From Bog-950 sp046329495 (GTDB lineage: Bacteria; Bacteroidota; Bacteroidia; Chitinophagales; LD1): a stretch of DNA of 64,000 bases. Position numbers and translations under genes: made by a program. Below the pieces are notes generated by a model, which searched no databases, had not been told where the DNA came from, and worked only from the letters and a program-made list of their open reading frames with translations. Shown here one piece after another: positions 1 through 8,121 of the stretch (positions are counted from its first letter, which is position 1; each line of letters starts with the position of its first letter). The stretch is from assembly GCA_046329495.1 (NCBI GenBank), contig JAXLUO010000016.1:21793-85792 (forward strand). Direction: 5' to 3'.

Positions 1-1196
1 CTGGTAGGCACAAAATGGGTATTTGTTAAAGTGGCCGTTGCGCTTATTTCAGCTACCAGTTCGCCCGAAAAATCGCACGGCATTCCTACAAAAGTTAAAT
101 CTCCCAACTGCAGATAATTTACAAATACCGGCGCATCGCCGAACAAGCGATGAAATAGCCATGGCCGCACCACCCAATTGCCAATTATGCGCAGGTTGGG
201 TTGCCGTAGGTAAAGTGGTAAATGCACCATGCGCAGGGTGGTGATAGGCACTGTCGGTATCGAATCAAACCCGTCTAACACCAATCGGGCCACATTGCCG
301 GCCATGTAGTTTACCTCCTCGGCCTGATCCTTTGAATAAGGAAAGGGACCTTGGCTGCCTACAGCACCTGCGCTGAAGGAAACAAAGCCTATGCGTCCGT
401 CTTTATTAATAAGCTGCATCATCTCAGCAGGCCAGTCGCCGCTTAACTCCATCATTTTTTCGTGGTACACCGTTGCATGGGCCGCAAAGGTTACAATAGC
501 CGCCTGTGCCCCACCCTGTTGTTTAATTCTTATTACCCGCAATAGCGAATCAACCTTGCCGCTGTCGCCCACCAGCCTGTTAAACACCAGTTTGGTGGTA
601 GGTATCTCTTTAAAACCCACTTCAGCGGGTTGGCAATTGCCCTCTGCCTGCCTGATAGCTTCGGTAAAGCACGCTGCCAAATGTTTCGGCACCCGTTCGT
701 CGAATTTTCCGGCGAACTTCTCCCCTACCCACGAGTTTTGCCAGGCACCCAGGCTGCTGTGCGTATGTGTTGCAGTGTAGTATATAATAGCATTACTATA
801 CCCCAATGGCTTTAATGCCGTATCTAACATACACGAAACTGCAGGCGGAATTATCAGCAGATCGGCCGATACATAGGCCACCTTTTGTTCGCCGCATTTA
901 AATACAAAAGCGCGTACATAAATAGAATCGTGTATGCCCTGGTAATGTTTTCCCCCACGGTGGGCATCAATAGCTATGGGTGTTGTAAAAGGCGGCTGCA
1001 AATTAACCCTGCTCCAACCTGCATAAAAAGTATCAGCCCCGGCTTGCACACCCGAAATAGTGTCAATGGTGGCCATTTCATTCTTATAAAAACCGGTTTG
1101 GCGATATGGTGTTTGATCGAGCCTGGCAAATAATACACCGGCAATTACTATTAGTACAACAAGTAAGGCCGCAAAAATCCGCACCATTTTTTTCAT
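1..1196 (-). CDS. Neutral/alkaline ceramidase-like protein, partial (3' end off the window)
   Basis: The reverse strand is open from an ATG at 1196 to the left edge, about 398 codons with no stop. The product begins MKKMVRIFAALLVVLIVIAGVLF, a signal peptide or membrane anchor, so it is probably exported. It contains THTHSS after a YYTA strand and a later AHATVYHEKMMELSGDWP segment. These resemble the zinc-binding His clusters of the neutral/alkaline non-lysosomal ceramidase N-terminal domain, which hydrolyses the amide bond of ceramides. Many Bacteroidota make sphingolipids, so such an enzyme is plausible, but many members of this domain family in bacteria are uncharacterised. It is divergent from the kinase at 1230, with only 33 bp between the two starts. 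A TATATTTA box four bases upstream of the ATG suggests a very short leader. Family assignment is fairly sure; substrate is inferred. Confidence 0.75.
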   Translation of the reverse strand, partial: MKKMVRIFAALLVVLIVIAGVLFARLDQTPYRQTGFYKNEMATIDTISGVQAGADTFYAGWSRVNLQPPFTTPIAIDAHRGGKHYQGIHDSIYVRAFVFKCGEQKVAYVSADLLIIPPAVSCMLDTALKPLGYSNAIIYYTATHTHSSLGAWQNSWVGEKFAGKFDERVPKHLAACFTEAIRQAEGNCQPAEVGFKEIPTTKLVFNRLVGDSGKVDSLLRVIRIKQQGGAQAAIVTFAAHATVYHEKMMELSGDWPAEMMQLINKDGRIGFVSFSAGAVGSQGPFPYSKDQAEEVNYMAGNVARLVLDGFDSIPTVPITTLRMVHLPLYLRQPNLRIIGNWVVRPWLFHRLFGDAPVFVNYLQLGDLTFVGMPCDFSGELVAEISATATLTNTHFVPT

Positions 1197-1229
1197 GGCC
1201 TAAATATAATTGATGTATTTAGCCGCCAC

Positions 1230-1754
1230 ATGCTTATAAGTATTACAGGCACCGAATCAACAGGCAAAACTACCCTGGCAAACCAACTGGCCCAACATTA
1301 TGGAGCCGGTTTAGTGCCCGATATATCCAGAATGGTAATGGAAAGAATAGGCAGTAACTATACCGCAGTTGACGTAGCGAATATTGCTGCAGAAATTATT
1401 GAACGCGAAGATGCACTGCTAAAGCAATCAAAAGAGGCAATTATCATAAGCGACAATTGCTTGTTTAATATACAAATATGGCTTGAATATTACCGATGGG
1501 AAACACCGGAATGGCTGAAAGATGTTTTGGTGCAACGCAAAAGCGATTTGTATCTGCTTTGTGATATTGATCTTGACTGGGTGCCGGACGACCAAAGAAA
1601 GAATCCTCACGACCGGGAAACACTCTTGGTTAAGTTTATGGAAGAAATGTCTTCCAAAGGCGTTAATTATAAACTTATCAGCGGTAGCGGCCCGGATAGA
1701 CTGAAGGCCGCCGTCCAACAAATAGATAATTTCATAAATTATCCGGAAAGTTGA
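1230..1754 (+). CDS. NadR-like AAA_28 ATPase (probable ribosylnicotinamide kinase-type P-loop protein)
   Basis: This is a 174-aa soluble protein. It starts almost directly with a beta strand and a Walker A motif, ISITGTESTGKTTLANQL (P-loop GTESTGKT, residues about 7-14). It then has ISDNCLFNIQIW, which fits the Walker B/DxD region of the NadR/Ttd14 kinase fold, and a late DLYLLCDIDLDWVPDDQRKNPHDR segment typical of the NadR C-terminal kinase domain. In that family the domain phosphorylates nicotinamide riboside. Here it stands alone without the nucleotidyltransferase domain, as in many Bacteroidota. No PnuC transporter is adjacent, so the substrate is inferred only from family. It is divergently transcribed from the ceramidase-like gene. 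Confidence 0.75.
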   Translation: MLISITGTESTGKTTLANQLAQHYGAGLVPDISRMVMERIGSNYTAVDVANIAAEIIEREDALLKQSKEAIIISDNCLFNIQIWLEYYRWETPEWLKDVLVQRKSDLYLLCDIDLDWVPDDQRKNPHDRETLLVKFMEEMSSKGVNYKLISGSGPDRLKAAVQQIDNFINYPES

Positions 1755-1869
1755 TATTTTTAGATACATGACTGATCCGTTCATATGTTAATTATAAGCG
1801 GTGTACATCAGTGAGTTTCTGTTTATGAAACTTTTTAACTAACCACCCGTAAGGGTAAGCTGAAATTAA

Positions 1870-3672
1870 ATGGGCGGCCAAACAACATTACTGGAACGTT
1901 ATGCCAACCGGATTGAGGAACTTCTGATTGCTTTTGAGGAACACAAGAAAGCACGCAATAAGGAGTCTGCCCACCTGGGATTGGAAGCGTATGACCTTGC
2001 CAAGGAATGCGGCGATGCACAGCTTATCATAAAAGCCGGCACTTCCTTATCCCATTTCTATACCGACATTACCAGCGAATTCCACAAGGCCATCAGGGTA
2101 ATAACTGAGGTTATCGAACTGATCAACGAACAGGAACATAGATCCATTGTTTCGGAGTTTTACCGGCGCTTAGGATTAAACTATGATTATACCGGCGAAC
2201 TGGTAAAATCAAAGGAGGCCTATGATAAATCTATTGTGCTGCTCGAAGACCGCACGGATCTTGATCAGGCTGCTATACTTACCCTGGCCCGCTCACTTTT
2301 TAATGTTTCTATTATCTACGGCAACCTGGGGTTAGAAAACCTGTCGGAAACTAACCTGAAAAAAGCCTATCAGCTTTTTCTGCAGGCCGACTATAAAGCA
2401 GGTATTTGCCGTTGCCTTATATCATTTGGTGTAGCGCTTTACGAAAAGCAGGGCGACACCACCGAAGTACTCAATTATTACCGTGAGGCTGCCAACATTG
2501 CCCGCGATATCCATGATGATCCGCCGTTTTGTGTGGCCATGGGTAACATTGGCATTGTATCTGCCGAAAAGGGAGACTTTACCTCCGCCCTTGAAGCAGC
2601 CATGAAAGCGCTGGAAGTTGCGCAGCGCTCCGTTAATAAACACTTTCTTTTCAGCATCCACCGGCAATTAGCCCGCATTTATCAATTAAAGAAAGAATAC
2701 GAAAAGGCCAATCAGTGGTATGAGGGTGGCGAACGGTTGTTTATAGAAATGGGCCGCACGCTCGATCAGTTCGAGTTCTACCGCTTTTGGGCTGAAACGC
2801 TGCACGCCATGGGCCGGCACGAAGAAGCCTATGGCAAGCTGTACAATTTTATCAGCAGCAAGGATGAGCTGCACAAAATAAATAAGGAAGCTGCGGTTAC
2901 CGATGCCATGTTGCGCTTTCAGTTAGAAGAAGGACGTAAGGAACAGGAACTGCTGAAAAAGAAAAATGCCGAGATAGAAGAATACGCACGTAAGTTGGAG
3001 GCGTCGAACCACGAATTGAACCAGTTTGCGTACGTAGCCTCGCACGATATGAAAGAGCCCCTGCGTATGATCAGCAACTACTCGCAATTGCTGAATCGCT
3101 CGTTGGGCAACCATCTTTCTGATAAAGATGTGCAATACCTGCAGTTTATTAACGAAGGGGCCAAACGGATGATGAACATCATCAACAGCATCCTTCAGTT
3201 ATCAAAAATAAATACCATATCACAACCCGGCCCTGTAAATCTGAATAAGGTATTGGAGGAGGTTAAGCAAGGTTTAAGTGTGCAGATAGTAGAGCGCGGC
3301 GCACGTATACAGGCACCGGCTTTACCAACTGTAAACGTTGACCAATTACAAGTGCTTCAGTTAATGCAGAACTTGATTTCGAATGCCATGAAATACAACC
3401 GCAATGCGGAAGTAAGAGTGGAAATTGGTTACGAAGAAACAGAAACCTGCCACCAGCTAAGCATTGCCGATAATGGCATAGGCATTGCGCCGGATTACCG
3501 CGAAAAGGTTTTTATCATCTTCCAGCGCTTACATGGCCGCGAAGAGTTTGACGGTACAGGCATAGGCCTGGCTATCTGCAAAAAAATAGTCGACAATTTT
3601 AAGGGCAAAATCTGGATTGAAGACTCACCATTGGGAGGCACCAAATTCTGCTTTACCATCCCTAAGCAATAA
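1870..3672 (+). CDS. Soluble TPR-containing sensor histidine kinase
   Basis: This 600-aa protein has no signal peptide or membrane segment. Residues about 1-350 are helical with several TPR-like units (for example the GLNYDYTGELVKSKEAYDKS and GNIGIVSAEKGDFTSALEAA regions). A short coiled coil follows (EQELLKKKNAEIEEYARKLEASNHELNQF). The HisKA domain has the phosphoacceptor in ASHDMKEPLRMISNYS (His392). The HATPase_c domain has an N box LMQNLISNAMKYN, G1 DNGIGI and G2 GTGIGLAICKKIV. It is a cytosolic kinase with peptide-repeat sensing or scaffolding. No response regulator is adjacent, so it is an orphan whose partner is unknown. The next gene downstream is under separate TPP-riboswitch control. 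Confidence 0.88.
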   Translation: MGGQTTLLERYANRIEELLIAFEEHKKARNKESAHLGLEAYDLAKECGDAQLIIKAGTSLSHFYTDITSEFHKAIRVITEVIELINEQEHRSIVSEFYRRLGLNYDYTGELVKSKEAYDKSIVLLEDRTDLDQAAILTLARSLFNVSIIYGNLGLENLSETNLKKAYQLFLQADYKAGICRCLISFGVALYEKQGDTTEVLNYYREAANIARDIHDDPPFCVAMGNIGIVSAEKGDFTSALEAAMKALEVAQRSVNKHFLFSIHRQLARIYQLKKEYEKANQWYEGGERLFIEMGRTLDQFEFYRFWAETLHAMGRHEEAYGKLYNFISSKDELHKINKEAAVTDAMLRFQLEEGRKEQELLKKKNAEIEEYARKLEASNHELNQFAYVASHDMKEPLRMISNYSQLLNRSLGNHLSDKDVQYLQFINEGAKRMMNIINSILQLSKINTISQPGPVNLNKVLEEVKQGLSVQIVERGARIQAPALPTVNVDQLQVLQLMQNLISNAMKYNRNAEVRVEIGYEETETCHQLSIADNGIGIAPDYREKVFIIFQRLHGREEFDGTGIGLAICKKIVDNFKGKIWIEDSPLGGTKFCFTIPKQ

Positions 3673-3677
3673 ACACA

Positions 3678-3710
3678 TTTGCTTATCCCGCTTTTAGTTT
3701 TATACATTTG
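3678..3710 (+). promoter_or_regulatory. Bacteroidota-type promoter of the thiamin receptor gene
   Basis: TTTG at 3678-3681, a 21-bp spacer, and TACATTTG at 3703-3710 match the Bacteroidota sigma-ABfr consensus (TTTG / TAnnTTTG) exactly. Transcription would start at about 3714-3717, just at the 5' edge of the riboswitch P1 helix. This is the best-matching promoter in the window. Confidence 0.65.
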
Positions 3711-3716
3711 CAGCAG

Positions 3717-3814
3717 CTTTCTGGGGGCGTTCCCGGTATTGCAATTGCAATAACCGGGATCTGAGAAGAACCCTTCGAACCTGATTACGGTAATTCGTGC
3801 GCAGGGATAGGAAG
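3717..3814 (+). ncRNA. TPP (THI-box) riboswitch
   Basis: The sequence contains the conserved THI-box cores in order: GGGGGCG, CTGAGA, ACCCTTCGAACCTGAT and a GCGCAGGGA end. The outer P1 helix can form between CTTTCT (3717-3722) and AGGAAG (3809-3814, one G-U pair), and the P3-type arm between CCCGGT and ACCGGG. It lies in the leader of a TonB-dependent receptor. That matches the known regulation in Bacteroidota of thiamin-related outer-membrane receptors by TPP: ligand binding lowers expression. No T-run terminator follows, so control is probably at translation initiation, perhaps through the small hairpin at 3816-3828. Confidence 0.93.
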
Positions 3815-3815
3815 A

Positions 3816-3828
3816 CAGGCCCGGCCTG
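3816..3828 (+). promoter_or_regulatory. Small hairpin after the riboswitch (possible expression platform)
   Basis: CAGGC (3816-3820) can pair with GCCTG (3824-3828) around a CCG loop, immediately after P1 and about 63 bases before the receptor start codon. It has no T-run, so it is not a terminator. A role as part of the expression platform is inference. Confidence 0.35.
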
Positions 3829-3891
3829 CTCTCTCTCGAAATTTCTTTTCCACTCTTAGAAAGAATAATTCTTAACCCGCAAAAAACTGCG

Positions 3892-6237
3892 ATGAAAAAG
3901 ACATTATTCTTTCTGTTGTTGGTCAATACGGCTTTGGCCCAAACAGATTCCCTGCCCAACCGGCAGAAGAACCGCATGGATACTGCAAGTGCTGTAAGCG
4001 GTGTGGTAAGTTCCTACAGCTTACAGGAAGTAAGCATTACCACCATCCGCGCTACCACTAACACGCCCATGGCTTCGCAACTGATAAGCAAGCAGGAGTT
4101 AGAGAAAAATAATCTGGGGCAAGACCTTCCTTACCTGCTTGATAATACGGCCAGCGTAGTAACCACCAGCGATGCCGGTGCAGGGGTAGGCTATACAGGT
4201 ATTCGCATCCGCGGCAGCGATAATACCCGCGTGAACGTAACCATGAACGGTATACCCGTTAACGATGCCGAAAGCCAGGGCACGTATTGGGTGGATATAC
4301 CCGATGTAGTTAGCAGCGCGCAAAACGTGCAGATACAACGCGGTGTAGGCACCAGCACCAACGGCCCCGGCGCTTTTGGCGGCACGGTAAGTGTACAAAC
4401 CCAAACCCCGGCGCAAAAAGCGTATGGTGCGGCAGGTATTTCATTAGGCTCCTTTAGCACCTTTAAGTATTCGGCACGCGGCAGTAGCGGCATGTTATGG
4501 AATCATGTGTTTGTGGAAGGCGCTGCCAGTTGGATCACCAGCAAAGGTTACATTGACCGCGCAGCCAGTAACCTGCAATCGTATTTTGCTCAGGTTGGGT
4601 TCATGAGCGCCAATACGCTTATAAAGTTTGTGTACTTCGGTGGCCGCGAGAAAACCTACCAGGCCTGGAATGGTGTGCCGCAGGATTCGTTGGCTACCAA
4701 CCGCACCTTTAATGATTTAGGTACTGACTACGGACAACATTTACCGGCATATAAAAACCAAACCGATAATTACCGGCAACATTATATGCAGTTGTTGTAT
4801 TCGCAAAACCTGGGCTACGGGTTGTTTTTAAACCTGGGAGGCTTTGCTACGCTCGGCAAAGGTTATTACGAAGAGTTTAAAGCCGGCACCGATATCACCA
4901 ATTATTTTCCCGACCTCAATTCCGTAACTACCGACCTGGCACGACAAAAGTGGCTGGATAATATCTTTTACGGCGGCACCTACTCCCTGAATTACAAGCG
5001 TGGTAATTGGGATGTTGCCCTCGGCGGCTTAATAGGCCAATACCGGGGCAAACACTATGGCAAAGTGGTATGGGCACAGGAAATTAAAGACCTGGATAAA
5101 AACCGCCATTACTACGATGGCCGTTCCATAAAAAACGATTTTAACGTATATGCCAAAGCCAGCTACGAACTGCTAAATAAGGTTGTATTTTTTGCGGATA
5201 TGCAATACCGCTATGTAAGCCACACCACTTCGGGCATGGATAACAGCTTAACGCCTTACAACATTTCGCGTACCTGGCATTTCTTTAATCCTAAAGCAGG
5301 TGTTACCTACAAAATAAATTACCTGAATCAGGTTTACGCCTCCTTTGCCCTGGGTAACCGCGAACCAAACCGCGACGACCTGATGGCCGCCACAACCACC
5401 CTGCCTGTTAAACCCGAAACCCTGCGCGATGTAGAAGCCGGTTACAAAGGCATAATTAATGTGGGTAACCACAACATTCAGTTGCAGCCTAATTTCTTTT
5501 TTATGCACTACAAAAATCAGTTAGTGCTCACGGGTAGATTGAATGACGTAGGCAACCCTATTAAAGCCAACGTACCTGTTAGCTACCGCACGGGTATTGA
5601 GCTATGTGGAAGCTTTAACTTTTTCGCCCGGCAGAAAGGAACTAAAGCGGAAGATCTGAGAGATGTAATTACAGCCAACAGCACCCAAACGCTTGTGGTT
5701 ACCGCTCAAAAAGTATTCGCGATAAACTTTGCCTTTACCTGGAGCATGAACAAGATCAAATCCTTCGACGAATACATTTATACCTACGATGAAAACTACA
5801 GTCCGGTTGATTCACTAACCATGGTTATTAACCACAAAAATACCGACATTTCCTTCTCTCCTTCTTACATCGCCTCGCTGGAACTGGTTGCTTACCCGGT
5901 TAAAGGTTTATCCATTAGTTTGATGAACAAAGCGGTAAGCAAGCAATACCTGGATAACACCAGCAATGAGGACCGTAAACTGAAAACATTCTATTACACC
6001 AACCTCAACATCAGTTACAGCCTACCCATCGGCCGCAACGACCGCGAGATCACCTTTAAGGTTTTGCTGAACAACATTTTTAACCGCTTATACGAAAGCA
6101 ACGGCTACACCTACAGCGAGCGTTACACGTACCCCGACGGCAATGGAGGACAAGTGCTGGATGGCCCCTACACCTATAACTACTATTACCCTCAGGCAGG
6201 CTTTAACTGGCTTGCCGGCGTAAACATCCGCTTCTAA
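3892..6237 (+). CDS. TonB-dependent outer-membrane receptor, thiamin-regulated
   Basis: This 781-aa protein has a signal peptide (MKKTLFFLLLVNTALA, cleaved before QTDS). A TonB-box-like EVSITTIRA is followed by a plug domain: ELEKNNLGQDLPYLLDNTASV, then IRIRGSDNTRVNVTMNGIPVND and VQIQRGVGTSTNGPGAFGGTVSV. The beta-barrel runs to a terminal GFNWLAGVNIRF ending in an aromatic residue. It should import a ligand across the outer membrane with TonB energy. The TPP riboswitch in its leader indicates that the ligand is thiamin, TPP or a precursor; the barrel itself does not reveal which. It is transcribed alone, since a terminator follows and the next gene is convergent. The inner-membrane thiamin transporter (PnuT-type) often found next to such receptors is absent here. 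Confidence 0.92.
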   Translation: MKKTLFFLLLVNTALAQTDSLPNRQKNRMDTASAVSGVVSSYSLQEVSITTIRATTNTPMASQLISKQELEKNNLGQDLPYLLDNTASVVTTSDAGAGVGYTGIRIRGSDNTRVNVTMNGIPVNDAESQGTYWVDIPDVVSSAQNVQIQRGVGTSTNGPGAFGGTVSVQTQTPAQKAYGAAGISLGSFSTFKYSARGSSGMLWNHVFVEGAASWITSKGYIDRAASNLQSYFAQVGFMSANTLIKFVYFGGREKTYQAWNGVPQDSLATNRTFNDLGTDYGQHLPAYKNQTDNYRQHYMQLLYSQNLGYGLFLNLGGFATLGKGYYEEFKAGTDITNYFPDLNSVTTDLARQKWLDNIFYGGTYSLNYKRGNWDVALGGLIGQYRGKHYGKVVWAQEIKDLDKNRHYYDGRSIKNDFNVYAKASYELLNKVVFFADMQYRYVSHTTSGMDNSLTPYNISRTWHFFNPKAGVTYKINYLNQVYASFALGNREPNRDDLMAATTTLPVKPETLRDVEAGYKGIINVGNHNIQLQPNFFFMHYKNQLVLTGRLNDVGNPIKANVPVSYRTGIELCGSFNFFARQKGTKAEDLRDVITANSTQTLVVTAQKVFAINFAFTWSMNKIKSFDEYIYTYDENYSPVDSLTMVINHKNTDISFSPSYIASLELVAYPVKGLSISLMNKAVSKQYLDNTSNEDRKLKTFYYTNLNISYSLPIGRNDREITFKVLLNNIFNRLYESNGYTYSERYTYPDGNGGQVLDGPYTYNYYYPQAGFNWLAGVNIRF

Positions 6238-6264
6238 ATTTTTGTCCCGACCCATTAGTAAAAA

Positions 6265-6288
6265 AGAAGGCCCCGTTTGGGGCCTTCT
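6265..6288. terminator. Bidirectional Rho-independent terminator
   Basis: AGAAGGCCCC and GGGGCCTTCT form a perfect 10-bp stem around GTTT. The reverse strand continues into six T residues; the forward strand has a weaker T-rich tail. It sits between the convergent receptor and MuiA-like genes and can serve both. Confidence 0.85.
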
Positions 6289-6296
6289 TCGCTTTA

Positions 6297-7913
6297 TTAA
6301 TAATTCATCTCTGTTACCTGCTTGTTCTTCGGATACTTAAGCGTGTAAGCAAAACGCAGTTTCTTGCTTTCATTCGGTGCCAACGTAAGCTTCCATTCCA
6401 GTTTTCCTATTTCAGAAGTATAAATAGCTCCACTGTTTTCACCCGGATCAACTTTTATATCTTCCTGTTTAGATACCGGCAATTGATCCAGCACTTCTAT
6501 TTCTATAGCTACCGGCTTCATATTTTTGAGCGCTATTTCGTATACATAGCTTTCAATCTTTGTATTCAGCACACACTTCTTGCTGCTCAGGTCGGTTATC
6601 TGGGTGCGCTTTACATTAATACGTTCATCACGCCCAAACGACAACAACAAGGTATCGCTGGTTATTGCAGGATTAATGTACGACTTGCCTACATAAGCCC
6701 CTTCCAGAAAAATACTGGCATTACCCGGCAACAGATTGTACTTGCTCCAGTCAGTAACCTTGGCTAACAAAAAGGCGGCAGCTTCCATCTTAGGGACCGT
6801 GTGGTAAACATAACTGGCCTGCAGTTCTTCTTTATCAAATACAATGGTGTGTGCTTTCCCATCGGCAGGCACATCCTGGCGCAGTGCAAGGTCGTAGCTT
6901 ACATTCACGGTATTATCGGTTTGCTCACTGGCTACAGTACCAGCCCACTCATATTTTCCGCTTTCATCGTCGCCCGATTTATCCTTGCGATCGTAGATAG
7001 CCATGTTCATAGCCGGTGCCGCAACAGTATTTACACTTTTATATACGCGGTACTCCACATAATTTACATACAGCGGATTTAAAATCGGGCGGCTGTTGTT
7101 CTGTCCGGGGTTTCCGGTGCAAATACTAAGTTTTACATTTTCCCAATCCATACCGGTGTTCTGATACACATTGGCTTTTTGTACCAGTGTTACCGGCGAG
7201 CCCGGTCCATCGCTGCGTAAATCATATTCCGCATTCCAACCTGAATTACCGGCCGAATAAGCACATTTAATAGAACCTTGTGTGGCCTGGTTAGCATGCA
7301 ACATCAACAACAACTGACCACGCGGCTGGTTGCGCTTTGCATTCACCTCGTTCAATTGTTGTTGCAGGTTGTTCTTTAGCTCATTGCCTTGTTTTACTTG
7401 TTTATCAATAGCTAAAACCTTTTGCTTTAATTCCAATTCCCTGCGGCGAAACATATTGGCAAGCAATTCTACATCGTTGGCTGTAAATGGCTGTTTCTCG
7501 TTCCCCAGCGATTGATTGCTTTTCAACAAAGCCTGCTCTTCTTCATACACGGTTTTCTCCGCTTTCCATTGGTCCAGTTTATCCTGTAATAATTCAAGGC
7601 TATCCTGCCAGCGTTTTATTTGCCCGTTCTCTTCGGTGCGGGCTAAAAAATCAGTTCCATAGGTAGCGCTTATTAATTCGGCCTTCCCCTTTAAAAACAC
7701 TTGTAAACTATTCGGGTCAATAGCGGTGCTTATATCCTGCACTATTAATTGCGTAGTGCCGGCAGCAATGCTAAAATCAGCTTCGTTTACCAATCGCGAT
7801 TGCGTTCGGTAAACGGTTACTTCGGTAAGTTTTGAGTTTACGGGTACGGTATTATCCTTGGCAATGGCAGGCATTACAGCCGCCAACAGCAAGGCAAAAA
7901 ATAACTTCTGCAT
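6297..7913 (-). CDS. MuiA-like exported protein (DUF4140/DUF4139, mucoidy-inhibitor family)
   Basis: This is a 538-aa product. The start at 7913 is chosen because it begins a clean signal peptide, MQKLFFALLLAAVMPAIA; the longer reading frame adds 22 unlikely residues. Residues about 25-120 form the DUF4140 domain (KLTEVTVYRTQSRLVNEADFSI). Then comes a coiled coil with ELKQKVLAIDKQVKQ. The DUF4139 beta-rich domain follows (NSGWNAEYDLRSDGPG, TGMDWENVKLSICTGNP). The name comes from a Rhizobium gene affecting mucoid phenotype; the biochemical role is unknown. It is a periplasmic or outer-membrane-associated protein by signal peptide. It is a single gene, divergent from the OmpA-like gene. Confidence 0.85.
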   Translation of the reverse strand: MQKLFFALLLAAVMPAIAKDNTVPVNSKLTEVTVYRTQSRLVNEADFSIAAGTTQLIVQDISTAIDPNSLQVFLKGKAELISATYGTDFLARTEENGQIKRWQDSLELLQDKLDQWKAEKTVYEEEQALLKSNQSLGNEKQPFTANDVELLANMFRRRELELKQKVLAIDKQVKQGNELKNNLQQQLNEVNAKRNQPRGQLLLMLHANQATQGSIKCAYSAGNSGWNAEYDLRSDGPGSPVTLVQKANVYQNTGMDWENVKLSICTGNPGQNNSRPILNPLYVNYVEYRVYKSVNTVAAPAMNMAIYDRKDKSGDDESGKYEWAGTVASEQTDNTVNVSYDLALRQDVPADGKAHTIVFDKEELQASYVYHTVPKMEAAAFLLAKVTDWSKYNLLPGNASIFLEGAYVGKSYINPAITSDTLLLSFGRDERINVKRTQITDLSSKKCVLNTKIESYVYEIALKNMKPVAIEIEVLDQLPVSKQEDIKVDPGENSGAIYTSEIGKLEWKLTLAPNESKKLRFAYTLKYPKNKQVTEMNY

Positions 7914-8072
7914 ACGGTTTGGTTTGGTGATTACTAAAAACGCCTCTGGCAAAGGCAAAAGCGTGATGCGCCAAAACACAGCATTCCATAAACAACTACT
8001 TGTAAAAAGCTGTTAAGCAATTATTTCCATTTCATTCACCTTGTTCGCGGCACATTACTATGCTTAAAATCA

Positions 8073-8104
8073 TTGCCTGTGGCACCCCCTAAAAGTTATA
8101 TTTG
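8073..8104 (+). promoter_or_regulatory. Promoter of the OmpA/TSP3 gene
   Basis: TTG (8073-8075), a 21-bp spacer and TATATTTG (8097-8104) match the Bacteroidota -33/-7 pattern. The start codon follows 17 bases later, giving a leader of roughly a dozen bases. Confidence 0.55.
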
Positions 8105-8121
8105 AGCGTCAATTCATACAT

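Noticed and set aside
391..1133. Forward frames at 391-780, 630-815 and 885-1133
   Set aside because: They are antisense to the ceramidase-like gene, whose reverse-strand frame has signal peptide and family motifs.
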